A stretch of DNA of 64,000 bases from Helicobacter cetorum MIT 99-5656 (GTDB taxonomy: Bacteria; Campylobacterota; Campylobacteria; Campylobacterales; Helicobacteraceae): assembly GCF_000259275.1 (NCBI RefSeq), contig NC_017735.1, forward strand, positions 1,674,001 through 1,738,000, read 5' to 3'. Made by a program: the position numbers and the translations under genes. The notes under the pieces were generated by a model. The model was given only the letters and a program-made list of their open reading frames with translations, was not told where the DNA came from and did no database searches. This document shows positions 36,655-46,645 of this stretch, in pieces. How positions within the stretch are numbered: the first letter of the stretch is position 1; each line of letters begins with the position of its first letter.

Positions 36655-38000
36655 CCATAAAAGGGGTCCATTAAAAACTCTGTGTCAATCCACTAAAATA
36701 ACAAAAAGGATTGATTATGACAGAACAAGAACAAAATTTTGATTTTAATAACGCAGTGCAACAAATTTTAGCAGGTAAAAAAATTAGTGGTAAAGATGGT
36801 GTTTTAGCTCCATTAGTTAAACAACTTATAGAAGCAGCACTAAAAGTTGCAATAAAAACCCATATTGCACTAAGGTTTTTAGGGGGCAATAAAAATCGTA
36901 AGAATGGTAAATCTTCTAAGACTATTAAAAGCACCGATGGGGCTTTCATTTTAAATACTAAGAAGAGATAGAGCAGGAACTTTTGAACCCCAAATTGTAA
37001 GAAAAAATCAAACTAGTATCTCTAATGAAATAGAAAGATTGGATACTCTCTATGTATGGCTTAGGATTGAACTATAAGGATATTGTAAAACATATTTGAA
37101 GAAATTTATAGGATAGAGTTAAGTATAGCCACTATGAGTGCCATTACAGATAAAATCATAGACAAGCTAAGAGAATGTCCAAATTAGACTCCTTAAAGCT
37201 ATCTATCCTTTTGTGTGATTTAGATGCAATCCACTATAAGATTAAAGAAGATGGTAGGTATGTTACTAAGGCGGTTTATACCATTCTAGCACTAGATTTA
37301 GAGGGTAAAAAAGAAGTTTTAGGATTATATTTAAGTGAAAGTAAAGGAGGCTAATTTTTGGCTTAGTGTTTTAAGCGATTTAAGAAATAGAGGGTTAGAG
37401 GATATTCTTATAGCCTCAGTTGATGGTTTAAAAGGATTTCCTGAAGCTATCAATAGTATTTTTCCTAAAACAGAAGTTCAGCTTTGTATAGTCCATCAAA
37501 TTAGAAATTCTATTAAATTTGTGGGGAGCAAGTATCAAAAGGAATTTCTAAAAGATTTAAAGCTAGTCTATCAAGCCTCTACTAAAGAGATAGCTGAAAG
37601 TGAGCTTATTAGACTTAATGAAAAATGGGGTAGTAAGTATCTCTTAGTGCTTAAATCTTGGCAAAATAAATGGGATAATCTCTCTTTATTTTTTAAGTAT
37701 CCCCCTGCTTAGAAAGATTATCTATACGACTAATATTATTGAGCTAGTCCATAGACAATTTGAAAAAATTAACTAAAACTATAAGGGGGTTTCCCTAATG
37801 AAAATTCTTTATTAAAATTACTTTATATGGGTATTTTAAACGCTACTTCTAAATAGGGTATGCCTATTTCATAATTCTAGTCTAACCTTATCTCAATTAG
37901 CTATTTTCTTTGAGAATAGATTAAAGAGAAGTATTTAGAGATTCAAAAGGTTATAAATATGTTACTTGACACAGAATTTGGAATGGTCTCGTTTAATGGG
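36655..38000 (+). mobile_element. Decayed IS256-family insertion sequence
   Basis: The ends are imperfect inverted repeats of about 35 bp. The left end, beginning CCCATAAAAGGGG and continuing to CTCTGTGTCAA (36655-36688), pairs with TTGACACAGAATTTGGAATGG and onward at 37966-38000, with about three quarters of positions matching. A broken transposase gene fills the element. The length of about 1.35 kb is normal for the family. No clear target duplication is seen. Confidence 0.7.
36717..37949 (+). pseudogene. IS256-family (mutator-type) transposase, multiply broken
   Basis: The translated pieces align in order with IS256-family DDE transposases. The N-terminal piece 36717-36971 (NAVQQILAGKKISGKDG) is followed by a frame with LLCDLDAIHYKIKEDGR near 37205 (first catalytic Asp). 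Then comes 37335-37712 with NFWLSVLSDLRNRGLEDI, IASVDGLKGFPEAI (second Asp) and QLCIVHQIRNS, and finally TTNIIELVHRQF (Glu region) and NENSLLKLLYMGI in other frames. At least four frameshifts or stops separate them, so no functional transposase can be made. Confidence 0.85.
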
Positions 38001-38020
38001 AGCGACTACGCTCTCATGAC

Positions 38021-38473
38021 TTAGACAACTGGCGATGTAGTTTTTAACTCGGCTTTTACATTGTTTTGTGCTTGCGCTAAAACGCCTTCAAATTCATTGA
38101 TTTTATTTTGTAACTCTTGCACGCCTTGTGTGGCGTTTTGTTGTTGTGTTTGGTTAAAGCTTTCAAAATAGCTTTTATATTCATTAAAAGCATTTTGTAG
38201 CTGCTTAAAGGTATCTAATACCCACTGCTGTTTAGCCTTAAAATTTTCATTATTTAGGTGTATCTCTTTATCAAAATTAAATGCAATGTCTATGGTGGTT
38301 AAGATTCTATTCATTCCATCAAGGCTTAAATAGACTTGTTCTTTCCAGTCTGTGGAATTATTTAAGGCTTTTTTCATTCTCTCTAATAGGGGGTCAATGG
38401 TGTTGTCTAAAACTTCCTTATTAGTCAAATCTTGGGGGCTTAATTCAATAGTTGGGGGGTTAATGATATTCAT
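38021..38473 (-). CDS. Coiled-coil phage-like protein
   Basis: This 150-residue protein, probably helical, is rich in Gln, Asn and Glu (FNQTQQQNATQGVQELQNKI). It starts with ATGA overlapping the stop of the upstream gene and ends 21 bases from the IS256-like element. I do not recognise its family; a structural or assembly role in the phage is inferred from neighbours only. Confidence 0.5.
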   Translation of the reverse strand: MNIINPPTIELSPQDLTNKEVLDNTIDPLLERMKKALNNSTDWKEQVYLSLDGMNRILTTIDIAFNFDKEIHLNNENFKAKQQWVLDTFKQLQNAFNEYKSYFESFNQTQQQNATQGVQELQNKINEFEGVLAQAQNNVKAELKTTSPVV

Positions 38474-39252
38474 TGTTTTTGCCTTAACTTGTCTTGTATA
38501 ACGCTTATTGTGATAGATTTTGATACATTCGCTTGGCCTATGCTTGCTTTGAAGGTTATTGTATGCTGTCCTGCTATGTTGCTACTAAACAAAAAGGAGT
38601 TACCGCTTGCTAGTAATTCATTATTCGCATTATAAAAGCCTTCAGTCGCATTGTTTAAAGTAGAAAAGCCCCAGATTTCTGTGGGTTCATTCACTAGCAC
38701 TTCTAATTCATTACTGAATAACTGAATGCTCTCTTTATCCCCTAATGCGTTTAATTTGTCTAGTTCATTACTAAGCTTATTAAGAATTGTATTAAGCTCG
38801 TTTTCTTCTGCTGTGCCGTTGTATTGTATGCCATTATTATTCACGCTTGAGTGGGTGTATTCTATGCCGATTTGATTGATAGTTTCAACTACATTAGCGA
38901 AATTATTCGCCCCCACGCTTCCTGCTACTTGTAACAAGCTTACATAAGCGTTGGCTCTGTTTATAGCGGCGTTGTCTTTGAGAGATTTAAGCATGCTTTG
39001 ACATTGTATCAATGCGTTTAATGTTTGGGCTTTTTGGCTTTGTAGTTGCATTTGCATGCTTAAAAACTCTAATTCCATTCTAGCCTTGGCTTGCTCTTTT
39101 GCAAATTTGTTTTGGCTCTCTTGTAAAGCGATTTGTTCGCCTTGAATAGCGGCCTGTAAGCAAATCGTATTTAATTCCTTGTTATTGAAGTTTTGCGTTT
39201 GTAAAGCTTCTTTGAAGGTTAAAAAGTTTCTTATAAATCTTGTTGTATTCAT
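38470..39252 (-). CDS. Phage-like structural protein with helical N-half and Ig-like C-half
   Basis: In this 260-residue protein residues 1-125 are mostly helical (QAAIQGEQIALQESQNKFAKEQ-like pattern). The C-terminal ~85 residues (GFSTLNNATEGFYNANNE ... QHTITFKASIGQANVSK) alternate like an immunoglobulin-fold strand set ending in ITISVIQ. Such modules occur on phage surface proteins. The start directly follows the upstream gene's stop. Unnamed. Confidence 0.5.
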   Translation of the reverse strand: MNTTRFIRNFLTFKEALQTQNFNNKELNTICLQAAIQGEQIALQESQNKFAKEQAKARMELEFLSMQMQLQSQKAQTLNALIQCQSMLKSLKDNAAINRANAYVSLLQVAGSVGANNFANVVETINQIGIEYTHSSVNNNGIQYNGTAEENELNTILNKLSNELDKLNALGDKESIQLFSNELEVLVNEPTEIWGFSTLNNATEGFYNANNELLASGNSFLFSSNIAGQHTITFKASIGQANVSKSITISVIQDKLRQKQ

Positions 39253-40321
39253 TTAGTTGCCTTTCATGTAGTTAGAGTATGCGTTGTTATAAGTATTTTC
39301 TAGCTCTTTGGTGTTATAGTTGCCTTTCATGTAGTTAGAGTATGCGTTGTTATAAGTATTTTCTAGCTCTTTGGTGTTATAGTTGCCTTCATTCTTGTTT
39401 AGCATTTCTACAATTTTAAGGGCTGCGTAGTTTTTAGCTTGAAACTCTTTTGGGTTAATACCATTTAGCGCTAATAGCCTTGTATCGGCGTTTTTATTTT
39501 TATCCACTAGGGCTTGTAATAATTGGGCGGTTTTGCTTCCTAACTCTTTTTGCCCCCTAAACCATAAGGCGATGCTATCCTTTGCATCTCTTTTGTCATA
39601 CTCGCTGGGCGGTTTTCCGCCTGCGTTAGACTTTGCGACTAATGCAACCATATTATTTTCGCTTTGTTGTAGCTTAGAGTTGCCATGCGTCATGCCTAAT
39701 AAGCCGTAGCTAATCTTATTTAAAAATTTGTTAGCTCCGTATAATAACCCCGCTTGATTGTCTGCGGTCTTTAAAAATCTAATCGCACCATCGATGCTAT
39801 CTGCGTTGGCGTTAATGGCTTCAATAGGCTTAGAGGGGTTCTTTAGGGTCATGTCGTTTTTTAGGTTTAAATTGCCGTTTAGTGTAACATTTAAATCTAT
39901 TCCTAAATACTTCTTAGCCACTAAATAATCTAATGCGTCGAGCTTATTTTGTGCGATTTTTTGGTCTAGCCTTGCGATTCCTGTTTTAGGTAGGGTGGCA
40001 TCGTTTGTGGGTGCTTGGTTTTGATTGTTTAGAATATTTAAAGGCTTTGTTAATGGCTCTTGTGTATTTAGACTATTTAGGGGGGCATCGTTTGTGGCTT
40101 GTGGCTCTTTTATGGTGTCTTTTAATGGCTCTTGGGTTGCTTGTCTTAATGGCTCTTGTGTATTTAGACTATTTAGGGGGGGCATCGTTTGTGGCTTGTG
40201 GCTCTTTTATGGTGCTATTATTTAATGCGTCTGTGCTATCTATTAAATAATTGCTTAAGTCCCCTTGTGTGCCGTTGATTATGCTTTTAATCTCGTTTAA
40301 TTGCTTTTGTCTTTCTTCCAT
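39253..40321 (-). pseudogene. Phage-like protein gene frameshifted at a C7 tract
   Basis: The natural start is the ATG at 40321 with AAAGGAATTAAC ahead of it; it encodes MEERQKQLNEIKSII and on to KEPQATNDAP. There a run of seven C (G7 at 40176-40182 on the plus strand) throws the frame into a stop. The rest continues in another frame to 39253 as a 310-codon frame. A second copy of the same sequence unit inside the gene has six C (40080-40085) and reads correctly (ATNDAPLNSLNTQEPL). The body is rich in Asn, Lys and Leu, and the C-terminus has two 21-residue repeats. One fewer C would restore the whole gene, so it may switch on and off. Confidence 0.65.
39256..39381 (-). repeat. Two tandem 63-bp repeats at the 3' end of a phage gene
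   Basis: Each unit encodes YNTKELENTYNNAYSNYMKGN. The two units are identical or nearly so at DNA level, indicating recent duplication. Confidence 0.85.
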
Positions 40322-40528
40322 GTTAATTCCTTTCAAAAAAAGTTAAAAGATATTGATTAAGTATTTTCTTTCTGTCCTTGATTTTCATTTAAAAGGCTTT
40401 TGTTTTTTAACATTTTTAATCCTTTGGGTTAAGTTTTATGTTGTTTTTTTTGTGCTATAATAACACTACAAGCAAATAACATCATAACTTGGTTATGGTT
40501 TGGGTATCTGTCTTTTGTATAGATTGCG

Positions 40529-40566
40529 TTATTGCTTGTCATGTAATATTTTTAAGCTTTCTTTAT
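40529..40566 (-). pseudogene. Cut-off 3' end of the ParB-like/nuclease phage gene
   Basis: Joined in phase to the sequence beyond the IS (42505), this piece reads YKESLKILHDKQ and then stops at 40529. It restores the natural C-terminus, which resembles the paralog's NRYKEVSSALL at 44620. Between here and 40322 is an AT-rich spacer with a TATAAT-like box near 40461 but no gene. Confidence 0.65.
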
Positions 40567-40672
40567 CCCAACAAAGCGAAAAACTCCGTCCTTTAGGGCG
40601 GAGATGTAAGCGTCAATAGCCGTTAGGCTATTTTTTAGTGTCATTTAACCTAAAAACAAAAGGTTAGCAAAT

Positions 40673-41089
40673 CTAATGTGGTGTTTCTTGCTCTTGGATA
40701 TATTGCTTAATGATTTCTAAAGGAGCACCCCCACAGCTTCCAGCAAAATAACTAGGCGACCATAAATGATTGCCCCACAAAGTAGCTTTAACATTTTTAA
40801 AATTTTGTTGTCTAACCAAACGACTACTAACACCCTTTAAAGAATTAACTAACCTACTAACACTAACTTTTGGTGGATAATTGATAAGTAAATGCACATG
40901 GTCGCTTTCCCCATCAAATTCTACTAACTCGCTTTCAAAGTCTTTGCATACCTTAGCAAATACAGAACCTAAAAAGTCTATAACTTCTTTGTTGAATGCT
41001 TTACGCCTATATTTAGTTACAAATACTAAATGCACATGCATTAAAAAAACACAATGTCTGCCATGTCTAATATTATCAATTTGTTTCAT
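40673..41089 (-). CDS. tnpA: TnpA, HUH single-strand transposase, copy 2
   Basis: 138 residues, identical to the copy at 11031-11447: HUH motif at His64/His66 and catalytic Tyr130. It reads toward the TTTAT-flanked left end of the element, as in IS608-like arrangement. Intact. Confidence 0.93.
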   Translation of the reverse strand: MKQIDNIRHGRHCVFLMHVHLVFVTKYRRKAFNKEVIDFLGSVFAKVCKDFESELVEFDGESDHVHLLINYPPKVSVSRLVNSLKGVSSRLVRQQNFKNVKATLWGNHLWSPSYFAGSCGGAPLEIIKQYIQEQETPH

Positions 41090-41125
41090 AGACCAAGTTT
41101 AACTAAATTATGCTAAAATCTTTCT

Positions 41126-42448
41126 ATGAAAGTAAATAAGGGCTTTAAATTTCGTTTGTATCCTACCAAAGAGCAACAGACCAAATTACAACACTCTTTT
41201 TTTGTCTATAACCAAGCCTATAACATTTGCTTAAATCTACAACAAGAGCAATACGAAAAAAACAAAGATTTACCCACTAAACAAAGAAAATGGCAAAAAT
41301 CAAGCGAATTAGATAGTGCGATTAAGCACCATTTAAAAGCTAGGAATTTAAGTTTTAGTAGTGTAGTCGCTCAACAATCACGCATGAATGCAGAAAGAGC
41401 CTTAAGAGATGCCTTTAAAGTCAAAAATAGGGGCTTTCCTAAATTTAAAAACTCTAAATTTGCTAAACAAAGTTTTACTTGGAATAATCAAGGCTTTTCT
41501 ATCAAAGACTTTAACGAACGCTTTAAGATGTTTAACTTAATGAAAATGCCCTTAAAAATGCGTATGCATAGAGACTTACCCCTTAATGCTAAGATTAAAC
41601 AAATCGTAGTCTCTTGCTCTCATCAAAAATATTTTGTTAGTTTTAGCATAGAATACGAAAAAGAGCTTAACACTATTAAAGAGCCTAGAAATTGTGTCGG
41701 TGTGGACTTAAATATCTATGATATAGCTTTAAGCGTTGATTTAAAAGAATATGAAAAACTAACCGACCTAGAACAATACCAAAAAGACATGAAAGAACTA
41801 GGTTTAAAAGTAGATGAAAATATCAATCTAAAACGACTTATTCCTACTTATTCTAAACTACATTCTTTTAAAAAATACTCTAAAGAATTTAAAAGACTAC
41901 AAAGAAAACAAAGCCGTAGGGTTTTAAAATCTAAACAAAATAAAATCAAACTAGGAGGTAATTTTTACAAAACTCAAAAAAAATTAAACAAAGCCTTTGA
42001 TAAATCAAGCTATCAAAAACTAGACAGATACCATAAAATCACAAGCGAACTTTCAAAGCAATTTGAATTGATAGTAGTTGAAGACTTACAAATTAAGAAC
42101 ATGACCAAAAGAGCCAAACTCAAAAATGTTAAACAAAAGAGTGGGCTTAATAAGTCTATACTAAATACTTCATTCTATCAAATCATCTCTTTTTTAGACT
42201 ACAAACAACAGCATAATGGCAAATTGTTAGTGAAAGCTCCCCCACAATATACGAGTAAAACTTGTCATAGTTGTGGGCAAATCAACCACGAGCTTAAATT
42301 AAATCATAGAGAATATCTGTGTCAAAATTGCGGATATATAGAGCATAGAGATATAAACGCCGCAAGTAATATTTTAAGCAAAGGGTTAAGTCTTCTTGGG
42401 TTAGGAAATAGCCTTGCAGACTTTAAAGAGCAAAGCCTTTCGTATTAG
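41126..42448 (+). CDS. tnpB: TnpB, RNA-guided RuvC nuclease, copy 2
   Basis: 440 residues, identical to the copy at 9672-10994, with Asp194/Glu319/Asp409 and the four-Cys zinc finger intact. Its guide RNA would end in the bases following the right end, here AGCTATTACCATTCTTATAG, which differ from those at copy 1. The two copies would therefore be directed to different sites, each the empty insertion site of its own copy. Confidence 0.93.
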   Translation: MKVNKGFKFRLYPTKEQQTKLQHSFFVYNQAYNICLNLQQEQYEKNKDLPTKQRKWQKSSELDSAIKHHLKARNLSFSSVVAQQSRMNAERALRDAFKVKNRGFPKFKNSKFAKQSFTWNNQGFSIKDFNERFKMFNLMKMPLKMRMHRDLPLNAKIKQIVVSCSHQKYFVSFSIEYEKELNTIKEPRNCVGVDLNIYDIALSVDLKEYEKLTDLEQYQKDMKELGLKVDENINLKRLIPTYSKLHSFKKYSKEFKRLQRKQSRRVLKSKQNKIKLGGNFYKTQKKLNKAFDKSSYQKLDRYHKITSELSKQFELIVVEDLQIKNMTKRAKLKNVKQKSGLNKSILNTSFYQIISFLDYKQQHNGKLLVKAPPQYTSKTCHSCGQINHELKLNHREYLCQNCGYIEHRDINAASNILSKGLSLLGLGNSLADFKEQSLSY

Positions 42449-42504
42449 CATTCAGTAGGGTGCTTTAGTTAGGAAGCTCCTCGCTTTAGCGAGGGGTGTT
42501 TCAC

Positions 42505-44545
42505 AGCTATTACCATTCTTATAGTTTCCATTCTCTTTAAACATGGTTTTAAATGTTAAGCGGTTGTTTTTTGTTCCTACTTGTTCTACCACTACAAAAT
42601 AGCCATTCACTTGTTTATAGCTATTAATTTTCACTCCTTCTTTGTCTTTGATTTTTAGGGTTTCATCGGCGTTTTTAACAATATTTCTATAATTAGCTAA
42701 ATCATCATAATTTATAGGGGGCTGTGAGTTGTTTTTAACACTCCTTGAATTTTCCCCATGTTTGTTTAAGGCGTGTTGTATGCCTTGGTAGTCAATCACA
42801 GAGTGGGCGTTTTTAGGCTCTTTGAAGTTTAATAGCTTAGCTTCTTCTTCGCTTATATCATTAGTTTTTAATGAATGCTTGTTTTTATGGATATATTCCA
42901 CGCCTTGTGCGTTTAATTGTTCACTTTGTGTGATTTCTTTTAAATCATTTAGTGTAATATGATGTTTTTTTAATTTTTTCATTGTTTCATTTTTAGGTTT
43001 AGTTTCAAAAACTTGATTATACACTTTTAAAGCGTTGGCTTGTTTTAATGGCTCTTTGGTGGCTTGTTTCTCTAAACTCTTATAATAATCTTTCTGTAAG
43101 CCCTTAATGTTTCTTGTTAGCTGGCTTAGGGCTTGGTTGTTTTCGTTGGGTTTTCTATCGTGCTTTAAGAGATAATGCGTGAAGTCGTAGATATCAATAT
43201 CATTAAAAACCTTTCTATCGCTTCCTAACAAGTCTTTTGTATCATCTGCTATGTTATGCTCTCTTAAACCTTTCTTAATGTTATCACTTCTTAGGGCTTC
43301 AAATAAGGCGTTGCTTGGGTCATCAAGTCTAGCAAATCGCGCTAAGGCCGCTCCTAAAATTTCGCTTATATCGCTCTTGTGCTGGCTTTTTTCATATTCT
43401 GTAAAACCTAGTGAACTTGCGCTGTGTTTATCAGCAAGGGCTTTTAAGCTCTCTGTTGTGCTTTCATAGTCTTTGATAGATTTAAAGGCTCTGTCTAGTG
43501 TATCGCTTAAATAAGCGTTTAAACTCAGTTTAGGAAAATTTAAATCGTGGATTAGATTGTGAAAACTCCCTGCATTATCTATAAACATTTTTTTAACTTT
43601 TTCATAGCTCTTGGGGTCATCTTTAAATTCTTTGTGCCACTTGTTTAATAATTCTATGCCTTGGGTTTCACTCCGTGGCATGTTATACATTAGCAAAGCT
43701 AAATTACTATCGCTAACATTTGGGCTTGTGGCTTTGTCAAAGTTTAAATCTCTAGCAACTAAACGCTTTAAGGAGTGGATGGTGTCTGCGTTTAGCTTTT
43801 TATCAAGCTCTTTTAATTTAGGTGTATAGTGGCTTAAAACGCTCAACGCCTTGTCGCTCTCACTATTAAATCGCCCCGCATTGCTTCCTGCTGCTAAGTT
43901 GTTAACCTCTGTATTATTAAGGTTTTTGTGTGGCACTCTAATTAGGAGTTCATCTGGCTTTAGTGTGATATTATAATAGTCTTGTATCGCTTTATCGTAG
44001 GCGGCTCGGCTCTTATTCGTAAAATTTAGCATGCCTTGTATTCTATGATTACCGCTTATCACTTGCCCGTCTTGTAAAATAATCGGCAAATCTTCAAAGC
44101 CCCCGCTCCCAAAAATCTTTTGTGGGTCAAAGTTCTCTGCAATGTTTTTAATCTGTTCTTCATTCATATGCGTGCGTTTTTGCGTTCCGCCTGTGGTAAA
44201 ACTGGGTTTTAAGTCTTTAGCCTTAACTATCGCATAATCTAGGTCAAAAATCTCGCCGTCATTTAACCTAACTCTGCTCTTAGCTAAATCTAGTTTTTTT
44301 AAGGGTATATCTTGCCCCACTTCAATTTTAGTCTCGCTCTCTAAATTGCCGGCATTACCCCTCTCAAATGCTAGTTTTTGTTTTAGGGCTTCTTCTCTTT
44401 TAAGGGCATCTTCTTTGTAGCTCTCATAATCTTGTAAGGCTTTTTCTTTTTCTAGGGCTTGCTTTTGTAGTTTTTCTTGCTCTGCTAATTGTAGGGGGGT
44501 TAGGGCTTTTTCTTGTTTTATTAGTTCTTTTGGGTAGGATTGTTT
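42505..44545 (-). pseudogene. Phage protein: coiled coil, ParB-like domain, long helical region, nuclease-toxin-like C-domain; split by IS copy 2
   Basis: The frame is open from 44545 and has a Met at 44320. The first ~75 codons are a charged coiled coil (QEKLQKQALEKEKALQDY). Then comes a DdrB/ParB-like domain (FDLDYAIVKAKDLKPSF ... GQVISGNHRIQGML), where the GNHR motif matches ParB-type folds. The end holds a barnase/EndoU/colicin-like nuclease domain of the PBECR type (QGIQHALNKHGE ... NGYFVVVEQVG ... ENGNYKNGNS) before the IS junction at 42504. The current frame reads into the IS and ends at 42452. The 5' end lacks a proper start and begins next to an odd hairpin, so both ends are damaged. 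A role as an injected or tail-linked effector is inferred. Confidence 0.55.
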
Positions 44546-46243
44546 TTAGCGTCACCGTGAGAGAGAAACTCCACGGCGTGCAACCAGGATTATTTTCTGT
44601 TAGCAAGGCGCTTGAAACTTCTTTATATCTATTACTATTTTTATAATTACCATTGCTCTTATACATCGTTTTTAAAGCTAGTTCATTATTGCCTGTATAT
44701 GCAACTTCAACCACCACTGCATAGCCGTTAATTTGCTTAAACGCTGTTATTGTATTATTGCCCCTATTGTCTTTAGTCTTAATAACTTCATCAGCGTTGT
44801 TAATAAAATTTCTATAGTTTGCTATATCTTGGTAAGTTATAGGATTTGTATCTTTTGAATGCTTTTTTAAAATGTGTTGTATCGCTTGATAATCTAAACT
44901 CGCTCTTATATTATCATCGTGTTTAAAATTCAAGTCTTTTAATAATTCTTGTTCTCTTGGGCTTATTTTCTCAATAATCATTTTTTTATTGTTTTTATGT
45001 AAAAACTCTACGACTTCATCGTTTAGATTATTATTTCCATAAATAGGTGCGTTAATGCCTTTTGTAGGTAGTTTTTCATTTGATAGTAATTCTTTTATTT
45101 CTGTATTTTTCAAATTCAAATCTGAAAAATTAAGCCCTGTATCATTATTTAAAGCGTTGTTTATTCTGTTTTTAATCTCTTTTTCTGTGGCTTCGTTTGT
45201 GGCTTGTCTTAATGGCTCTTGGGTGGCTTGTGGTAGATGGGCATCGTTTGTGGCTTGATTTAGATGGGCATCTTTTATAGCTGGCTCTGTAACTTCTCTC
45301 GCTGGCTCTTGTGTATTTAGGTGGGCTTCTTTGGTGGCTTGCTCTGTGATTTCTTTCGCTTGCTCTTGTGTGGCTTGTCTTAATGGCTCTTTTGTATTTA
45401 TAGGGGAATCGTTTGTGGGTGCTTTTAATGGCTCTTTTGTTGCTGGCTCGCTGGCTTGTTTAAAATCTTGTTTAGCTTGATTTAAACCGCCTTGTAATTC
45501 ATCTATAATCTTAAGGGTATCATTTGAAAATTTAGAATTTTTAGCGCTTAATTCAAGGTTTTTACTAAACTCATCAACGCTTGAGCTTCTCTCTAAAGCT
45601 CGCTTAATGTGGTATTTTAAAGCGGCTCCTGCGGTGCTTTCGTTTAGGGCTTTGGGTAGCTTTAGCCCTAGAAATCTATCGGGGGCATTTCTATAGAGTG
45701 TCCCTAAAGCAAACTTAGTCCATAAAAACTTCGCCGCCCCGCTTAGGGTGGTGGCTAGTCCTTGGTTAATGTTTTTAGTAGTAGCGGCTTTTAGGTTGTT
45801 AGCTATTTGTGAATCATTTTTAAAAAGCTTATGAAAGCCGTTAGCTATGTCTATATATTCCTTAGCCTTTGGGGTGTTAAAAACGCCGCCTTTAAATTCA
45901 TTTAACTTGTTAAAAAAGTTATGACTATCAAAAACTTTTAAATCGCCTTGTGTGCTATCTTGCATTAAGCGATTTAGCATGCTTAATTCTATGCGTTCTC
46001 TGTCTTGTGTGTTTAAGCCTTTTGTTAAGACTTCGTAATTGCTTAAATCTTTCTCGCCTTGTCCTTGTATAACTTTCATTAAGGATTTAATAGCATCTTG
46101 CTCTTTCACATTTCTATCTCTTATTTTAGCGGTGTCTATTAAGTCCATGGTGGCTTTCATATTTCTGTAATCATTTATTGCAGTGTTATGTAGCTCTTTG
46201 ATTGGCTCTTTTGTGGTTTGTCCGCTGGTGGCGGTGGCTTGCC
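44424..46243 (-). pseudogene. Phage protein with PBECR-like nuclease domain, 5'-truncated
   Basis: The frame is open from 46243 without a start (first Met at 46160) down to 44424. The first half is helical (RALERSSSVDEFSKNLELS). The middle is a Pro/Thr/Glu-rich linker of short repeats (KEPLRQATQE, TKEAHLNTQEP, NQATNDAHLPQATQEP). The C-terminal domain (YQAIQHILKKHSKDTN ... NGYAVVVEVAY ... SNGNYKNSNRYKE) is a paralog of the domain ending the next gene. After about 44615 the frame runs into sequence that is coiled-coil coding in another frame, so its real end has been lost. The upstream boundary at 46243 adjoins an HNH fragment on the other strand. Confidence 0.55.
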
Positions 46244-46329
46244 CTTACATGACTTTGTATATATCTATCGTTAATATTTGGGGTAAAGTTCTAAAAATTG
46301 TATCATTGTCTTGTGCCATTGGCATATGA

Positions 46330-46641
46330 ATGTGTTCGTTTATGGTTAACGATGAGCGTTTGTTAATCGCTTCACACATTAAGCCATGGATTAAATGTAA
46401 TGATAAAGAAAAAATAGACCCTAAAAATGGAATTATTCTCACACCAACCTATGACAAATTATTTGATAGAGGCTTTATCTCATTTGATGAAAATAAAAGA
46501 CTTTTACTCTCCCCTTGGCTTTCGCCTATGAATATAAAACGCCTAAACCTTAGTGAAAATAAAATCATTAAAGAATTGCAACTGGATATACAAAGAGAAA
46601 ATTATATGCAATATCATAGAGAGAATGTTTTTAAAAGATAA
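46330..46641 (+). pseudogene. C-terminal fragment of an HNH restriction-type endonuclease
   Basis: 103 codons include LLIASHIKPWIKCND and NGIILTPTYDKLFDRGFISF. This is the HNH catalytic core of McrA/type II restriction-like endonucleases (His of ASHI, Asn of NGI, Asp/Phe of YDKLFD). The N-terminal DNA-recognition part is missing and a TGA directly precedes the ATG. It lies between the truncated prophage end and ruvB, convergent with ruvB and ending 4 bases from it. It is a remnant, though a short protein could still be made. Confidence 0.6.
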
Positions 46642-46645
46642 GTCC

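Larger units (their letters stand above)
40567..42504 (+). mobile_element. IS200/IS605-family insertion sequence, copy 2 (intact)
   Basis: This copy has the same 1938-bp length, genes and terminal hairpins as the element at 9616-11553, in the opposite orientation. It starts CCCAACAAAGCG directly after TTTAT and ends GGGGTGTTTCAC. It splits a phage gene. The translations of both genes are identical to those of copy 1, so the copies separated recently. Confidence 0.93.
38021..46243 (-). mobile_element. Prophage-derived segment (decayed), minus strand
   Basis: Five phage-like genes or gene pieces lie head to tail on the minus strand with abutting or overlapping starts. They share low-complexity linker sequences such as ATNDAPLNSLNTQEPL and QATQEPLRQ, and end at both sides against unrelated remnants. 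Proteins with ParB-like (DdrB-like) and nuclease-toxin-like domains suggest a tail- or head-associated effector region. The segment is invaded by IS copy 2 and has frameshifts. No integrase, capsid or terminase gene remains in it. Confidence 0.6.

Noticed and set aside
40005-40250. Two plus-strand frames (81 and 66 codons) over the phage repeat region
   Set aside because: They are the complement of the repeated Thr/Pro/Glu-rich linker coding on the minus strand; repetition creates long antisense frames.
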